From assembly GCA_938045585.1 (NCBI GenBank), contig CALIAU010000010.1, positions 1 through 64,000 of the forward strand: DNA of 64,000 bases, in the 5' to 3' direction. Positions 1 to 9,298 of the stretch are shown piece by piece. Each line of letters begins with the position of its first letter. Position 1 is the stretch's first letter. The notes beneath the pieces were generated by a model. That model made no database searches, was not told where the DNA came from, and saw nothing but the letters and a program-made list of their open reading frames with translations. This DNA is from an uncultured Saprospiraceae bacterium (GTDB taxonomy: Bacteria; Bacteroidota; Bacteroidia; Chitinophagales; Saprospiraceae). A program made the translations under genes and the position numbers.

Positions 1-1
1 A

Positions 2-46
2 ATGGCCTTTAAAGAAGAGATGGCGTCAAAGAAAAAAAAGGAGTAA
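2..46 (+). CDS. possible C-terminal tail of a gene entering from the left edge
   Basis: An open frame runs from the window edge to a TAA at 44-46 and encodes a very basic, lysine-rich tail (ending KKKKE). A lysine-rich end is plausible for a cytoplasmic protein, but only 14 codons are visible and nothing identifies the family. It could equally be chance. The stretch from 47 to about 140 holds no gene and no clear signal. Confidence 0.25.
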   Translation: MAFKEEMASKKKKE

Positions 47-141
47 ATTAGAACTGACAACTAAAATCAGTAGAATATAAAACAGGAAACTAGAATCAGT
101 AATTAACTAAAAAAACTGACAACTGTTTTTAGGAGTTGACC

Positions 142-276
142 TTCTTGAATCTCGTCCCTTCATCTCTTCATCCCTTCATCTCTCCGTCTTGCTTACCATT
201 AACGATACCCAATCCTCGACACCAGTCCGAACGACGGAAACCATGAAACCATGATACCGTAATCACAAAGTGATTA
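142..276. repeat. 3'-flank structured repeat, copy 1
   Basis: CT-rich tandem units (tcatcyct type) are followed by a conserved block with two hairpins: a tight one around the GTCC/GGAC position (here gtcc-gaa-cgac, one arm mismatched) and gtaatcac-aaa-gtgattac, which overlaps the stop codon of the minus-strand gene to its right. Further copies lie at 1862-1981, 4126-4277 and 9191-9298, each at the 3' end of a T9SS cargo gene. It is probably transcribed as the mRNA 3' end and may act as terminator or stabiliser; that role is inferred. Confidence 0.75.
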
Positions 277-1698
277 CTCTATAACAATCTTCCTCACACC
301 ACTCTTCCCATTCACCGCAATCAACTTACACAGATATATCCCTTGCTGAATAGCAGACACATTCAGTGGTTCAGCAGAACTATGTTCTAATATTAACTTC
401 CCCTCTATAGAAAGAATTTCAATTCGCTTAATCGCTTCTTTTGTTTTTATTTGTAGAAGGTCATCAGCAGGAGAGGGGTAGACGGAGAATGATATTTGCT
501 CTACACTGAGTGTTGAAGAACTTATCAAATCTTCACCATCGCAATTTTCATCTATACCATTATTTGCTATTTCTGGAGCACCTAGGTGAATGTTTGGATC
601 CTCATCATTACAATCTAAAATAGTTGAAAACAAATCTTCATCCATGTCTATGCAGCCATCATTGCTGTAATTAATTAATCTAAGAGTGGTGTTTTCTATT
701 TCATAAAACGTAGACTGACCATCAAGTAGGTAGGGAGTTGAAGGATAATCACCTTCCAATAAAGTAAATTGTCCGCAATACAAACCAGCACTGCCCATAA
801 TACTTCGTTCACAATCAAGATCTCGTGGTGAACCTAAAATTAGAGCATTAGGTGGGTCCTCAGCATGTTCATTATGTGTTATACATTTATAGATGCTCGT
901 TATTGTCTGAGAAGCAAAATTTCGTCTTTCATATAAATTTCCGTAGTGCCCCATTCTATAAGTAGGAATATCATAAATCCCTGCCCATGGCTTTAGACTA
1001 ATGATAGATCCATAACCATCAACATGAACAACATCTTTATAAATAGTACCAAAATTTTGTTTAACATTTATGTAATATTCTTGATTCTGAAGTTCGGATT
1101 CAGAACTTACTGAGTCGTCACTATCGCCTTCAGGGATTAGTAAATATGTTAGAGTATAATCCTTAGTCTCAAAACTATAGCTTACAAACATTGTGTAAGT
1201 TCCATCAAAATCTCTTTTATATCTTGCTATGATTGTAGCGTTGTCTGATGTTCCTGATGCATAATACATATTGTATACTCCTAATTCGTAATACTCAGTA
1301 GTCTCTATTAAATTAAGCACTTCATCATGATAGTTTATACTATCAATAAATTCTCCGTCTCTTCCGTATCTAAATAAGTTATTAGCATTGTCATCAATGT
1401 AAATGTATTCTGCATTTACATTTAATCGTACTGGTACAGAATCCATTTCGATTGTTTTCTGCCAAAGAAACTCTCCTTTAGTAGTAAGAGCTGATAAATA
1501 TGTTTCATCAGAAGCCCCAAATTCACTTAGACTAAAAATTGTAGAATCTTGATAATTGTCAAAGAACAAGACATCATGACCAGACAATTCGGCAATCTCA
1601 TACTCTAAAATCTCATGTTCAAATATTGCATCTATTACCTGTCCCTGTAATTGAAAGGAGAGTACAAATAAGCTGAGTATGAGTATTCTTGTTTTCAT
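274..1698 (-). CDS. T9SS type A cargo protein with one degenerate MopE-like repeat
   Basis: Secreted or surface protein of 474 residues, function unknown. ATG at 1698 is preferred; a TTG two codons upstream is possible. Residues 1-20 are a signal peptide (MKTRILILSLFVLSFQLQG). Residues about 20-350 are a domain shared with the genes at 1978 and 9295 and resemble no family I recognise. One MopE-like metal-binding repeat follows (DCNDEDPNIH, then NGIDENCDG). The last 75 or so residues are a T9SS type A sorting domain (VYPSPADD, later KSGVRKIVIE). It is the shortest member of the four-gene cluster and looks like the same scaffold without the inserted repeats. Its promoter region (1699-1860) is nearly the same as that of the next gene. 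Cleavage and surface attachment after T9SS export are known for the sorting domain; binding partner unknown. Confidence 0.85.
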   Translation of the reverse strand: MKTRILILSLFVLSFQLQGQVIDAIFEHEILEYEIAELSGHDVLFFDNYQDSTIFSLSEFGASDETYLSALTTKGEFLWQKTIEMDSVPVRLNVNAEYIYIDDNANNLFRYGRDGEFIDSINYHDEVLNLIETTEYYELGVYNMYYASGTSDNATIIARYKRDFDGTYTMFVSYSFETKDYTLTYLLIPEGDSDDSVSSESELQNQEYYINVKQNFGTIYKDVVHVDGYGSIISLKPWAGIYDIPTYRMGHYGNLYERRNFASQTITSIYKCITHNEHAEDPPNALILGSPRDLDCERSIMGSAGLYCGQFTLLEGDYPSTPYLLDGQSTFYEIENTTLRLINYSNDGCIDMDEDLFSTILDCNDEDPNIHLGAPEIANNGIDENCDGEDLISSSTLSVEQISFSVYPSPADDLLQIKTKEAIKRIEILSIEGKLILEHSSAEPLNVSAIQQGIYLCKLIAVNGKSGVRKIVIE

Positions 1699-1861
1699 GT
1701 TCAATATATTAACTAGGTATCTGCTAAAAGTATGAACTTTCGTTTAAAAAGCTACTAACCTAATGTATGAGATCTAGCGTCTCTCCTTTCCCGCCGTTAT
1801 TCGTAAGATTCTCCTACGAAATAGTCTCATTCTCATCCCACTCTCATGCCATTCTGAATCG

Positions 1862-1981
1862 TTCTTGAATCTCGTCTCATCATCTTTCCGTCTTGCTTGC
1901 CATTAACGATACCCAATCCTCGACACCAGTCCGAAGGACGGAAACCATGATACCATGATGCCGTAATCACAAAGTGATTAC
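1862..1981. repeat. 3'-flank structured repeat, copy 2
   Basis: Second copy of the element at the 3' end of the cluster genes. It carries the intact tight hairpin gtcc-gaa-ggac near 1930 and the terminal hairpin gtaatcac-aaa-gtgattac that overlaps the stop codon of the gene beginning at 1978. The 160 bases to its left (1699-1860) are the leader of the preceding gene and closely match 3952-4110, so the duplication spans 3' end, spacer and 5' end. Confidence 0.75.
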
Positions 1982-3951
1982 TTTACAACCACCTTCCTCA
2001 CCCCACTCTTCCCATTCTGCATCCGCACCTTACACAAATACAATCCTGCTTGCACTGCAGAGATATTAAGTGGCGCATCTGTATACTGGCTGAGAATTAA
2101 TTTACCTTCTAAAGAAAGCAATTCTATATTCTGTATTTCATGCTGCGTTTTAATAAATAAAACATCTGTCGCTGGCGAAGGGTAGACCGTAAACTTAACT
2201 CTGTCAAGATCATAAGTAGATGATAATATCCAATCCTCCCCATCACAGTCCTCATCAATGCCATTTTCTGCAAGTTCTGCAGCATCTGGATTTATATTGG
2301 GATCGTCATCGTTACAATCATCTGCGAGTACAAAACCGTCTTGGTCGAGGTCGTCATCGAGGGTAGCGGGGTTGCAGTCATTGTCAAAGCCATCATATGG
2401 AATTTCAACTGTCAACGGATTAACCTCAGGGTTCAAGTCGTCACAATCTGTTGCATCGCCAACTCCGTCCTCGTCTAAGTCGAGTTCAGCAAAGCCATCA
2501 CAATTTTCATCTACACTATTTCCAAAAATTTCATCTGCCAAGGGAGAAATATTTGGATCTTGATCATCACAGTCGGTTAGTTCCCCAAACCCATCTAGAT
2601 CTTGGTCAAGTTCTAAAATCTTGTCACAATTTTCATCTATGTCATTGTTGAAAATTTCTGTTGCATCTGGGTGAATGGTCGGGTCAGTATCATCACAGTC
2701 GGTTAATGTAGTATATCCATCTCCATCATTATCGACTTCAGCAACACCATCGCAATTTTCATCAATGTCATTCCCTACAATCTCTTCAGCATGTGGCCCT
2801 AATTCTGGGTCTTCATCAAAGCAGTCATACGCGGATGAATATCCATCACCATCTTGATCTATGCAACTATCATTCTTGTAATCAATTACTCTTAAAGTAG
2901 TAGAATCAATTTCATAAAATGCGGCTAGCCCTTCTAGAAAAAATGGTGCAGTAGGATAACTAGCTTTTTGAAAAGTATCTTGACCACAATACAATCCTGT
3001 TTTTCCTATGATACTTCTTTCACAATCGATATCCCGCAAAGCACCTTGAAGTTCAGGAACATTACCATCATAGGTAGAAGACAACGTGCTCAGGCATTTG
3101 TAATCCAGTACAACAACGAAATCAAAAACTGTTTCAACAAGTATATCTCCAAAATGACCTATTCTATAATGCGGAGTCTCTGCACAAACAACTGGTTCAT
3201 TCCAATTTATAAAATCAATGACATTTCCATCGCCATCTATACGGATAATTGTTTGTTTATCAATAGAAGACCTGTAATAATTTCCGAACACATATTCTTG
3301 TTTTTGAATCTCATAGCTTGCTAATGAAGAACTAGTAGATTGGGGAGGAGAAGTTAGAGTATATGTTTTAGTATATTCTTTTGTGTTAAAATTATAGTTA
3401 ACAACAACATTGAATGTATTTATGTCTTCTGATGAGTAGGGGTCATCTTCTTCGTATCTATAAATGAAGTTAGCAGTATTTGAATTGCCAGTGGCATACC
3501 ACATGGAAGAATCAACAAGTTCATAATATTCTTCCTCATAATCATCGTAGGTGCGTGGACTAAGAGCAAACACTTCGTCGTAGTAATAAGTACTATCTAT
3601 AAATTCCCCAGCTCTATTATATCTAAATAAATTATGCGCATTATCATCAATGAAAATATATTCTTCATTTACATTTAAACGTCTTGGTATAGAGTCGAGG
3701 TCAATTTTTTTCTGCCACAGAAATATCCCATCAGATGTGAGGGCCGATAAAAACTTTTCATCATTTATACCTGTGGTACTTAGGGTAAAAATTGTAGAAT
3801 CTTGATAATTATCAACAAACAAGACATCATGACCAGACAATTCTACAATCTCATACTCTAAAATCTCATGTTCAAATATTGCATCTATTACCTGTCCCTG
3901 TAATTGAAAGGAGAGTACAAATAAGCTGAGTATGAGTATTCTTGTTTTCAT
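1978..3951 (-). CDS. T9SS type A cargo protein with five MopE-like metal-binding repeats
   Basis: Secreted or surface protein, 657 residues from ATG 3951. The signal peptide and about the first 50 residues are almost identical to those of the gene at 274. After the shared N-terminal domain, residues about 360-572 hold five tandem repeats of the MopE type (DxDGDG...DCDDxDPxIxPxAxEI...NxIDENCDG), rich in Asp and Asn and with paired cysteines; such repeats are associated with calcium or copper binding. Residues about 575-657 are a T9SS type A sorting domain (VYPSPATDVLFIK). The last repeat and the sorting domain are nearly identical to those of the genes at 4274 and 9295, a sign of recent duplication or gene conversion. 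Metal binding is a family-based inference; the biological role is unknown. Confidence 0.87.
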   Translation of the reverse strand: MKTRILILSLFVLSFQLQGQVIDAIFEHEILEYEIVELSGHDVLFVDNYQDSTIFTLSTTGINDEKFLSALTSDGIFLWQKKIDLDSIPRRLNVNEEYIFIDDNAHNLFRYNRAGEFIDSTYYYDEVFALSPRTYDDYEEEYYELVDSSMWYATGNSNTANFIYRYEEDDPYSSEDINTFNVVVNYNFNTKEYTKTYTLTSPPQSTSSSLASYEIQKQEYVFGNYYRSSIDKQTIIRIDGDGNVIDFINWNEPVVCAETPHYRIGHFGDILVETVFDFVVVLDYKCLSTLSSTYDGNVPELQGALRDIDCERSIIGKTGLYCGQDTFQKASYPTAPFFLEGLAAFYEIDSTTLRVIDYKNDSCIDQDGDGYSSAYDCFDEDPELGPHAEEIVGNDIDENCDGVAEVDNDGDGYTTLTDCDDTDPTIHPDATEIFNNDIDENCDKILELDQDLDGFGELTDCDDQDPNISPLADEIFGNSVDENCDGFAELDLDEDGVGDATDCDDLNPEVNPLTVEIPYDGFDNDCNPATLDDDLDQDGFVLADDCNDDDPNINPDAAELAENGIDEDCDGEDWILSSTYDLDRVKFTVYPSPATDVLFIKTQHEIQNIELLSLEGKLILSQYTDAPLNISAVQAGLYLCKVRMQNGKSGVRKVVVK

Positions 3952-4125
3952 GTTCAATATATTAAATAGGTATCTGCTAAAAGTATGAACTTTCGTTTAA
4001 AAAGCTAATAATCTAATGTCTGAGATCTAGCGTCTCTCCTTTCCCGCCGTTATTCGTACGTTTCTCCTACGAAACAGTCCCATTCTCATCCCATTCTCAT
4101 CCCACTCTCATGCCATTCTGAATCG

Positions 4126-4277
4126 TTCTTGAATCTCGTCTCTTCATCCCTTCATCTCTTCATCCCTCCATCTCTTCATCTCTTCGTCTTGCTTGCCATG
4201 AACGATACCCAATCCTCGACACCAGTCCGAAGGACGGAAACCATGAAACCATGATACCGTAATCACAAAGTGATTAC
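4126..4277. repeat. 3'-flank structured repeat, copy 3, with expanded CT-rich units
   Basis: Third copy of the cluster 3' element. The CT-rich part is longer here (several tcatcyct units between 4140 and 4190), followed by the conserved block with gtcc-gaa-ggac and the terminal gtaatcac-aaa-gtgattac hairpin over the stop codon of the gene starting at 4274. Copy-number variation in the CT units suggests slippage. Confidence 0.75.
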
Positions 4278-7200
4278 TTTACAACCACCTTCCTCACACC
4301 ACTCTTCCCATTCTGCATCCGTACCTTACACAAATAGAATCCTGCCTGTACAGTAGAGATGTTAAGTGGCGCATCTGTATCCTGGCTGAGAATTAATTTA
4401 CCTTCCAAGGAAAGCAATTCTATATTCTGAATTTCTTGCTGCGACTTAATAAATAAAACATCTGTCGCTGGCGAAGGGTAGACCGTAAACTTAACTCTGT
4501 CAAGATCATAAGTAGAAGATAATATCCAATCTTCTCCATCACAGTCCTCATCAATTCCATTTTCTGCAAGTTCTGCAGCATCTGGATTTATATTGGGATC
4601 GTCATCGTTACAATCATCTGCGAGTACAAAACCGTCTTGGTCAAGGTCGTCGTCAAGGGTAGTGGGGTTGCAGTCGTTGTCCAAGCCGTCGTAGGTGATT
4701 TCCATAGCGTCTGGATTAATGTCTGGATTAAAATCATCACAGTCTTCATGTGAGAACCAACCATCCTCGTCCATGTCCCTAACCAGTTCTGTTTTTGCAG
4801 TGTTTGTAAATATAGGCGCATTAAAGTCAAAATAAATATCTGCTCTATTTTCCAACACATCACCAACTTCTAGATAAGGCCAAGTCTTCACACGGAACGC
4901 TATATGTCCATCATTAAATTCATCTTCAAAAGGCAAGTTTATATCCTTAAAGAAAAACTCGAAAATTTTACCATCTCGTCTTACTAATTCATATGGAGCA
5001 CTGGACGAAGTAACTTCTAAGGTTCGTATGTCAAATTGTGATGTGTCAATAATATCTTTTACAACAATATCAATTGCTGATGCAGTTCCATTATTTTCAA
5101 AGCGAATTATATAATTGACATAATCACCAATCATTTCCTCTTTGAGGTAATCGCCTTCTAGGCATCGCTTGTCATTAGGGTCGTAGGAATTTACTACAGT
5201 CTGACTTAACTCATATGTGTTATTGCTAAGGTTCACATCCTGATTGCCGCAATCAACAGTCGCATCAAATCGTAGAATTTCTCCACCAAAAAGAGGGTCT
5301 GCATCATTGGGGGTATTTACTTTGAATTCTAAAAATATTTTTTTGGTTTCAAAAGGAAAAATATCAATCTGCCATTTCAAAAGATTGTCATTTTGGGTAT
5401 CTACATTTGGAGAAGCGCTTTCAAGCGTTAAAAATGTAGACTCATAACTGAGTTCCAATTCTGAACTAGTAGCAACATTGCCAATGTTTTTTATGATGAG
5501 TTCATATCTACTAGAAAAACCAGGTCGAAGTTGAGTAAGTGGTAATAGAATAACTTCAAGATCCTTATAGTCTAGCTCAGTTTTACTGACGCAAAAATCT
5601 TGTATAATACTATCTCCAGTTGGTGGAAAATTTATTTGAACATCGGTCGGGCTCACTTCAAAATAGCTTGGATTTGCAATAACCGGTTTCAGAGAATAGC
5701 TGCCTTCCGTCAATTCTATCATATACATGCTATCTTGACCAAAGGTGAAATACCCAAATTCGGTTCCATCATTTATTGTCATGTTTGGTGCAGGTATTGC
5801 CATTGCACTTTCAGTACATCCATTACCTTCTGTATCAAAATAAAATAGGCCTGATACTAAATTATTGTAATGGGAATTATTGTATTCACAATAGTTGCTT
5901 GTTTTGACTGTTTCAATTCCAAATTCTAAGAACTTAGTTTCATAACATTCTCTTTCTTCTTCATCCATGCAAATGTATTCTAAGGAGGGTGACCAAGCGA
6001 AAGTTTGATAACTGAAATCATCTAATAGTTCTGAGGCGCCATTTTTCACATACAGTTCTTTAACATCAAGGTGAATTTTCAAATCTTTAAGATTACTTAA
6101 TTCACTCAAGTCTAATACTTGTAGAGAGTCTCCTGAAATTTTTAAGGACTCAATGTTTGTGTTGTTACTTAAATCTAATTTTTCGTTTAAGTCAAAATAA
6201 TAGGAAAGATTTAGGTCTTTTAATTTTGTGTTATGACTAAGGTCAATATTTTGAATATCGTTTAAACTACAATCTAAAATTTCTAATTCAGCATTATTAC
6301 TGAGGTTTAGACTATCAATTTTTGTCCTAAAGCAGTATAGTTCTTTTAGTTTAGTATGGTTTTCTAAGCTTAAATCATTAAAATTATTGTCAAAGCCAAA
6401 AGTGTTACTACAATCAAGAAATTCTAACTCTAAATTATTGTCGAAATTTAGACCTGACAGCATATTATTACGACAATTGACATGCTTCAAAAATGGGTTA
6501 TAACTTAAATCCAAAGTGGTCAATTCTTCATCTTCGCATCTAAGGTATTCCAATTGTGGAAAGCTCTCAAGATTTAAAATTCCAATTTCATTTTCGAATA
6601 AATCTAAGTATTCTAGCTGATAGTCATCGTTGCTAGTTTGAATTCCCGTAAGTTTTGATTGGTGGCATAATAAATACTTAAGGTTTTGATTATGTGATAA
6701 GTTCAGAATTCCTGTATCTTCTCCATTGTATTCATATAGAATTAATGTATCCAATAAAGGCATTTGTTGCGGCACAAAATGTATATCAGAATCCCAAAAT
6801 TGTGAACCATGTGCTTCAAAATAACGCAGGTTCTCTAGGTGAAATACCTCTGCTTGGTTGTCTCTGGCTACAATAATCAACCGTTCTAAGTTTGTCATAT
6901 TTTGAATTAATAAACTTTCATTACTTCTGATCTCGATTTCTCGCACTTTTGGTAGGTTTTCTATAATAGTAGGGTGATCAATTTCGCCCAGAAAAATAAG
7001 TTCTTCTAGCTCCAGAAAGTCGTTTATTCGTAGGGGTTTTGCATTTAACTCAGTAAAATTCTCATTTATATGCAAGCTTTGTAGGTTTTGAAATGCCTCT
7101 AGACCGTCCAATGGAAAAGCGTTATCATTAGAAGACCTGCCAATTCTAGAAATTTCTAAATGTGTTATATCCTCAACTTCATCAAAGGACAGTCGGTTAT

Positions 7201-8878
7201 CTTTATTAATATCTAGGTTGTTTTCAAGCAATAAGGAATTCCTCACACCATCAAATGGGATATAAACATAATTTAAAATTACTTCTGAAGAACAGTCACT
7301 GTTTACCTCACAGGTATACCCTAAGCCATCTACCAAACTTTGAATTTCTACAACTTCATGATTATCGCAACAGATCATACTTAATTCTGGATTTTCATCA
7401 AGAACTATATTATGAGATGTAATATTTAGTATGGTGAGTGTTTCAAGTTGATTATTAGAACAGTCTAAATAATCCAAGTAAAGATTATTGTTTACATTCA
7501 GTTCTGTTAAGTTATTGTTAGAACATCTTAATTCCCTAAGAGAAAAAGCATCCTCAACATTTAGTTCGGAAATAGAATTGTCATAACATTCTAATTTTTG
7601 CAGATAATGTTGATTAGAAAGAGCTAGACTGGTTAAGTTATTATTAGAACAAGTTAAATTGATTAATGAGTCTAAATTGTTCAAATTTAAACTTTCAATA
7701 AGATTGTTTTGACATTCAAAGTTATACAACTTTGTACTATTAGATAAGTCTAAATTTTGAATCAAATTGTCGTTACATTCCAAACGCTCTAGCTTTATTA
7801 AGTTTGATACATTAAGGTTCTCTATTTTGTTTTCGCCTGCAAATAAGACTTTAAGATTATTTAGATTTGATACATCTAATGCACTTATTTTATTAGTATA
7901 ACAATGAAGAGTTTCTAGAACTGGGGCATTATGAAGCTCTAAGGTTTTTAGAAGATTATTATTGTTATTACAAAAAAGTGATTTTAGATTGGGTGTGTTT
8001 TCAAGTATTAAGCTGCTTAGTCTATTTCTTGAGCAATCTAAATATTCCAAGTTTTCTAAATCTCCAAAAATTATCTCTTCATACTTTGCAAGACTGCAGT
8101 CTAAATACTTTAGATTATCAGTGCTGCTAAGATCTAGTATATCATTGTTAATTCCATTTCCAGGGATAATCAGAATTTCTATTTTAGGTAAATCGAAGGT
8201 TGGATTAATCGCATCATAACCATGCATTCTTAAATACCGTAGTTCTGGACAATTAAAATGCATATCACCCTCATCATTTATTTTGCCCATGTGTAAGTAA
8301 ACAAGATTTGGTGCAGATGAAATTAAAGCTTCTAAATGATATAAGTGTTTAACTTCTCCTGTTTTAATACTATCTAATTGAGTAAAGGTGTAATTAGCTA
8401 AAGGGTTTATACTGGGATCTATTTCAACGTCTTTGTATTCTAAAGAAGCAGTTTCATTGATCTGTGCATGAACAAATTGTCGGATGGAGGGGATAGAAAA
8501 AAAATTAGCATTTGGGATTATTTTTTCTATGATATTTGGTGTAGAGAATTGAATCTTCTCAATATTTGAGATATTGTAAGAAATATATTTTAAATTTTCA
8601 TTCAAGCTTAAGTCTACATCTACTACAACAAAATCATTTATTAAGTTGAGTGAATCTAAGTTGCGAAAGTATTTTAAATATTTATTTATATCACCATCAT
8701 TTCCATACCAGCTAAGAGTTTTCACATTTAAAGATTCAAAGGTATCAATGACCCCGTTCTGATCAAGATCATACCCTGCAATCGATAACCTATTTGTGAT
8801 CCCAGGAGGTAGATTGTCTGCGTTTACGTTGAAGCAGAGCATACAGAGAATCAAAGATGTAAGGTATAGTCTGGTCAT
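4274..8878 (-). CDS. giant LRR surface protein with DUF7619-like and MopE-like repeats, T9SS cargo
   Basis: 1534 residues; ATG at 8878 follows an upstream TTG. Order: signal peptide (1-21); EF-hand-like cap (DLDQNGVIDTFESL, about 38-51); LRR block 1 to about residue 510 (LDCSNNxL-type repeats) with a cysteine-containing end; second EF-hand-like cap (DINKDNRLSFDEV, about 550) and LRR block 2 to about 980; a prealbumin/SdrD-like segment (about 1000-1100); a DUF11-like beta-sandwich; a domain starting SYDPNDKRC (about 1229-1360) that matches the DUF7619 pattern of Bacteroidota secreted proteins; two MopE repeats; T9SS type A sorting domain. Known LRR and Ig-like surface proteins act in adhesion or ligand binding; that role here is inference. 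Unlike its neighbours it lacks the shared N-terminal domain, while its last 120 residues are almost theirs. Confidence 0.88.
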   Translation of the reverse strand: MTRLYLTSLILCMLCFNVNADNLPPGITNRLSIAGYDLDQNGVIDTFESLNVKTLSWYGNDGDINKYLKYFRNLDSLNLINDFVVVDVDLSLNENLKYISYNISNIEKIQFSTPNIIEKIIPNANFFSIPSIRQFVHAQINETASLEYKDVEIDPSINPLANYTFTQLDSIKTGEVKHLYHLEALISSAPNLVYLHMGKINDEGDMHFNCPELRYLRMHGYDAINPTFDLPKIEILIIPGNGINNDILDLSSTDNLKYLDCSLAKYEEIIFGDLENLEYLDCSRNRLSSLILENTPNLKSLFCNNNNNLLKTLELHNAPVLETLHCYTNKISALDVSNLNNLKVLFAGENKIENLNVSNLIKLERLECNDNLIQNLDLSNSTKLYNFECQNNLIESLNLNNLDSLINLTCSNNNLTSLALSNQHYLQKLECYDNSISELNVEDAFSLRELRCSNNNLTELNVNNNLYLDYLDCSNNQLETLTILNITSHNIVLDENPELSMICCDNHEVVEIQSLVDGLGYTCEVNSDCSSEVILNYVYIPFDGVRNSLLLENNLDINKDNRLSFDEVEDITHLEISRIGRSSNDNAFPLDGLEAFQNLQSLHINENFTELNAKPLRINDFLELEELIFLGEIDHPTIIENLPKVREIEIRSNESLLIQNMTNLERLIIVARDNQAEVFHLENLRYFEAHGSQFWDSDIHFVPQQMPLLDTLILYEYNGEDTGILNLSHNQNLKYLLCHQSKLTGIQTSNDDYQLEYLDLFENEIGILNLESFPQLEYLRCEDEELTTLDLSYNPFLKHVNCRNNMLSGLNFDNNLELEFLDCSNTFGFDNNFNDLSLENHTKLKELYCFRTKIDSLNLSNNAELEILDCSLNDIQNIDLSHNTKLKDLNLSYYFDLNEKLDLSNNTNIESLKISGDSLQVLDLSELSNLKDLKIHLDVKELYVKNGASELLDDFSYQTFAWSPSLEYICMDEEERECYETKFLEFGIETVKTSNYCEYNNSHYNNLVSGLFYFDTEGNGCTESAMAIPAPNMTINDGTEFGYFTFGQDSMYMIELTEGSYSLKPVIANPSYFEVSPTDVQINFPPTGDSIIQDFCVSKTELDYKDLEVILLPLTQLRPGFSSRYELIIKNIGNVATSSELELSYESTFLTLESASPNVDTQNDNLLKWQIDIFPFETKKIFLEFKVNTPNDADPLFGGEILRFDATVDCGNQDVNLSNNTYELSQTVVNSYDPNDKRCLEGDYLKEEMIGDYVNYIIRFENNGTASAIDIVVKDIIDTSQFDIRTLEVTSSSAPYELVRRDGKIFEFFFKDINLPFEDEFNDGHIAFRVKTWPYLEVGDVLENRADIYFDFNAPIFTNTAKTELVRDMDEDGWFSHEDCDDFNPDINPDAMEITYDGLDNDCNPTTLDDDLDQDGFVLADDCNDDDPNINPDAAELAENGIDEDCDGEDWILSSTYDLDRVKFTVYPSPATDVLFIKSQQEIQNIELLSLEGKLILSQDTDAPLNISTVQAGFYLCKVRMQNGKSGVRKVVVK

Positions 8879-9190
8879 CAAAATAGATTGTAGTTTTTCA
8901 AATCAATTAACAGCTCAGATATAGAGCTTATGCAATTTAATACTTTGTAAGTTCTTTTAACAAGATTTTCAGTACGAGAGCGGGTAGTTTGCTATAGATG
9001 ATTGCTATAGCTTAATATTTAATTTACATATCATAGATTAATGTAGAATGGACTAGTCTATTTTTTATGTTTTTGAAGTCGAAATCTAGTTGAGCTTCGA
9101 TTCGTGATTTACTTATATAATTTTTGATTAAGGCCTTTTTAGAATTTTTATGCGTGAAACCTTTTCATTCTGATGTACTTAAGATACAGT
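8879..9190. other. AT-rich leader of the giant LRR gene
   Basis: This gene-free stretch contains no ORF with coding character. It should hold the minus-strand promoter of the gene starting at 8878, but I see no convincing TAnnTTTG element. It is not similar to the leaders of the genes at 274 and 1978, so this gene did not share in the duplication of promoter DNA. Confidence 0.5.
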
Positions 9191-9298
9191 ATCCCTTCAT
9201 CTCTCCGTCTTGCTTGCCATGAACGATACCCAATCCTCGACACCAGTCCGAAGGACGGAAACCATGAAACCATGATACCGTAATCACAAAGTGATTAC
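9191..9298. repeat. 3'-flank structured repeat, copy 4
   Basis: Fourth copy of the cluster 3' element, shortened in the CT-rich part. It keeps the gtcc-gaa-ggac hairpin near 9250 and the gtaatcac-aaa-gtgattac hairpin (9280-9298) overlapping the stop codon of the minus-strand gene to its right. Confidence 0.75.

Noticed and set aside
2258-2857. Ser/Pro-rich plus-strand open frames opposite the MopE repeats
   Set aside because: Antisense reading of Asp-rich codons (GAT, GAC) gives Ser and Val without stops; the minus strand has clear domains.
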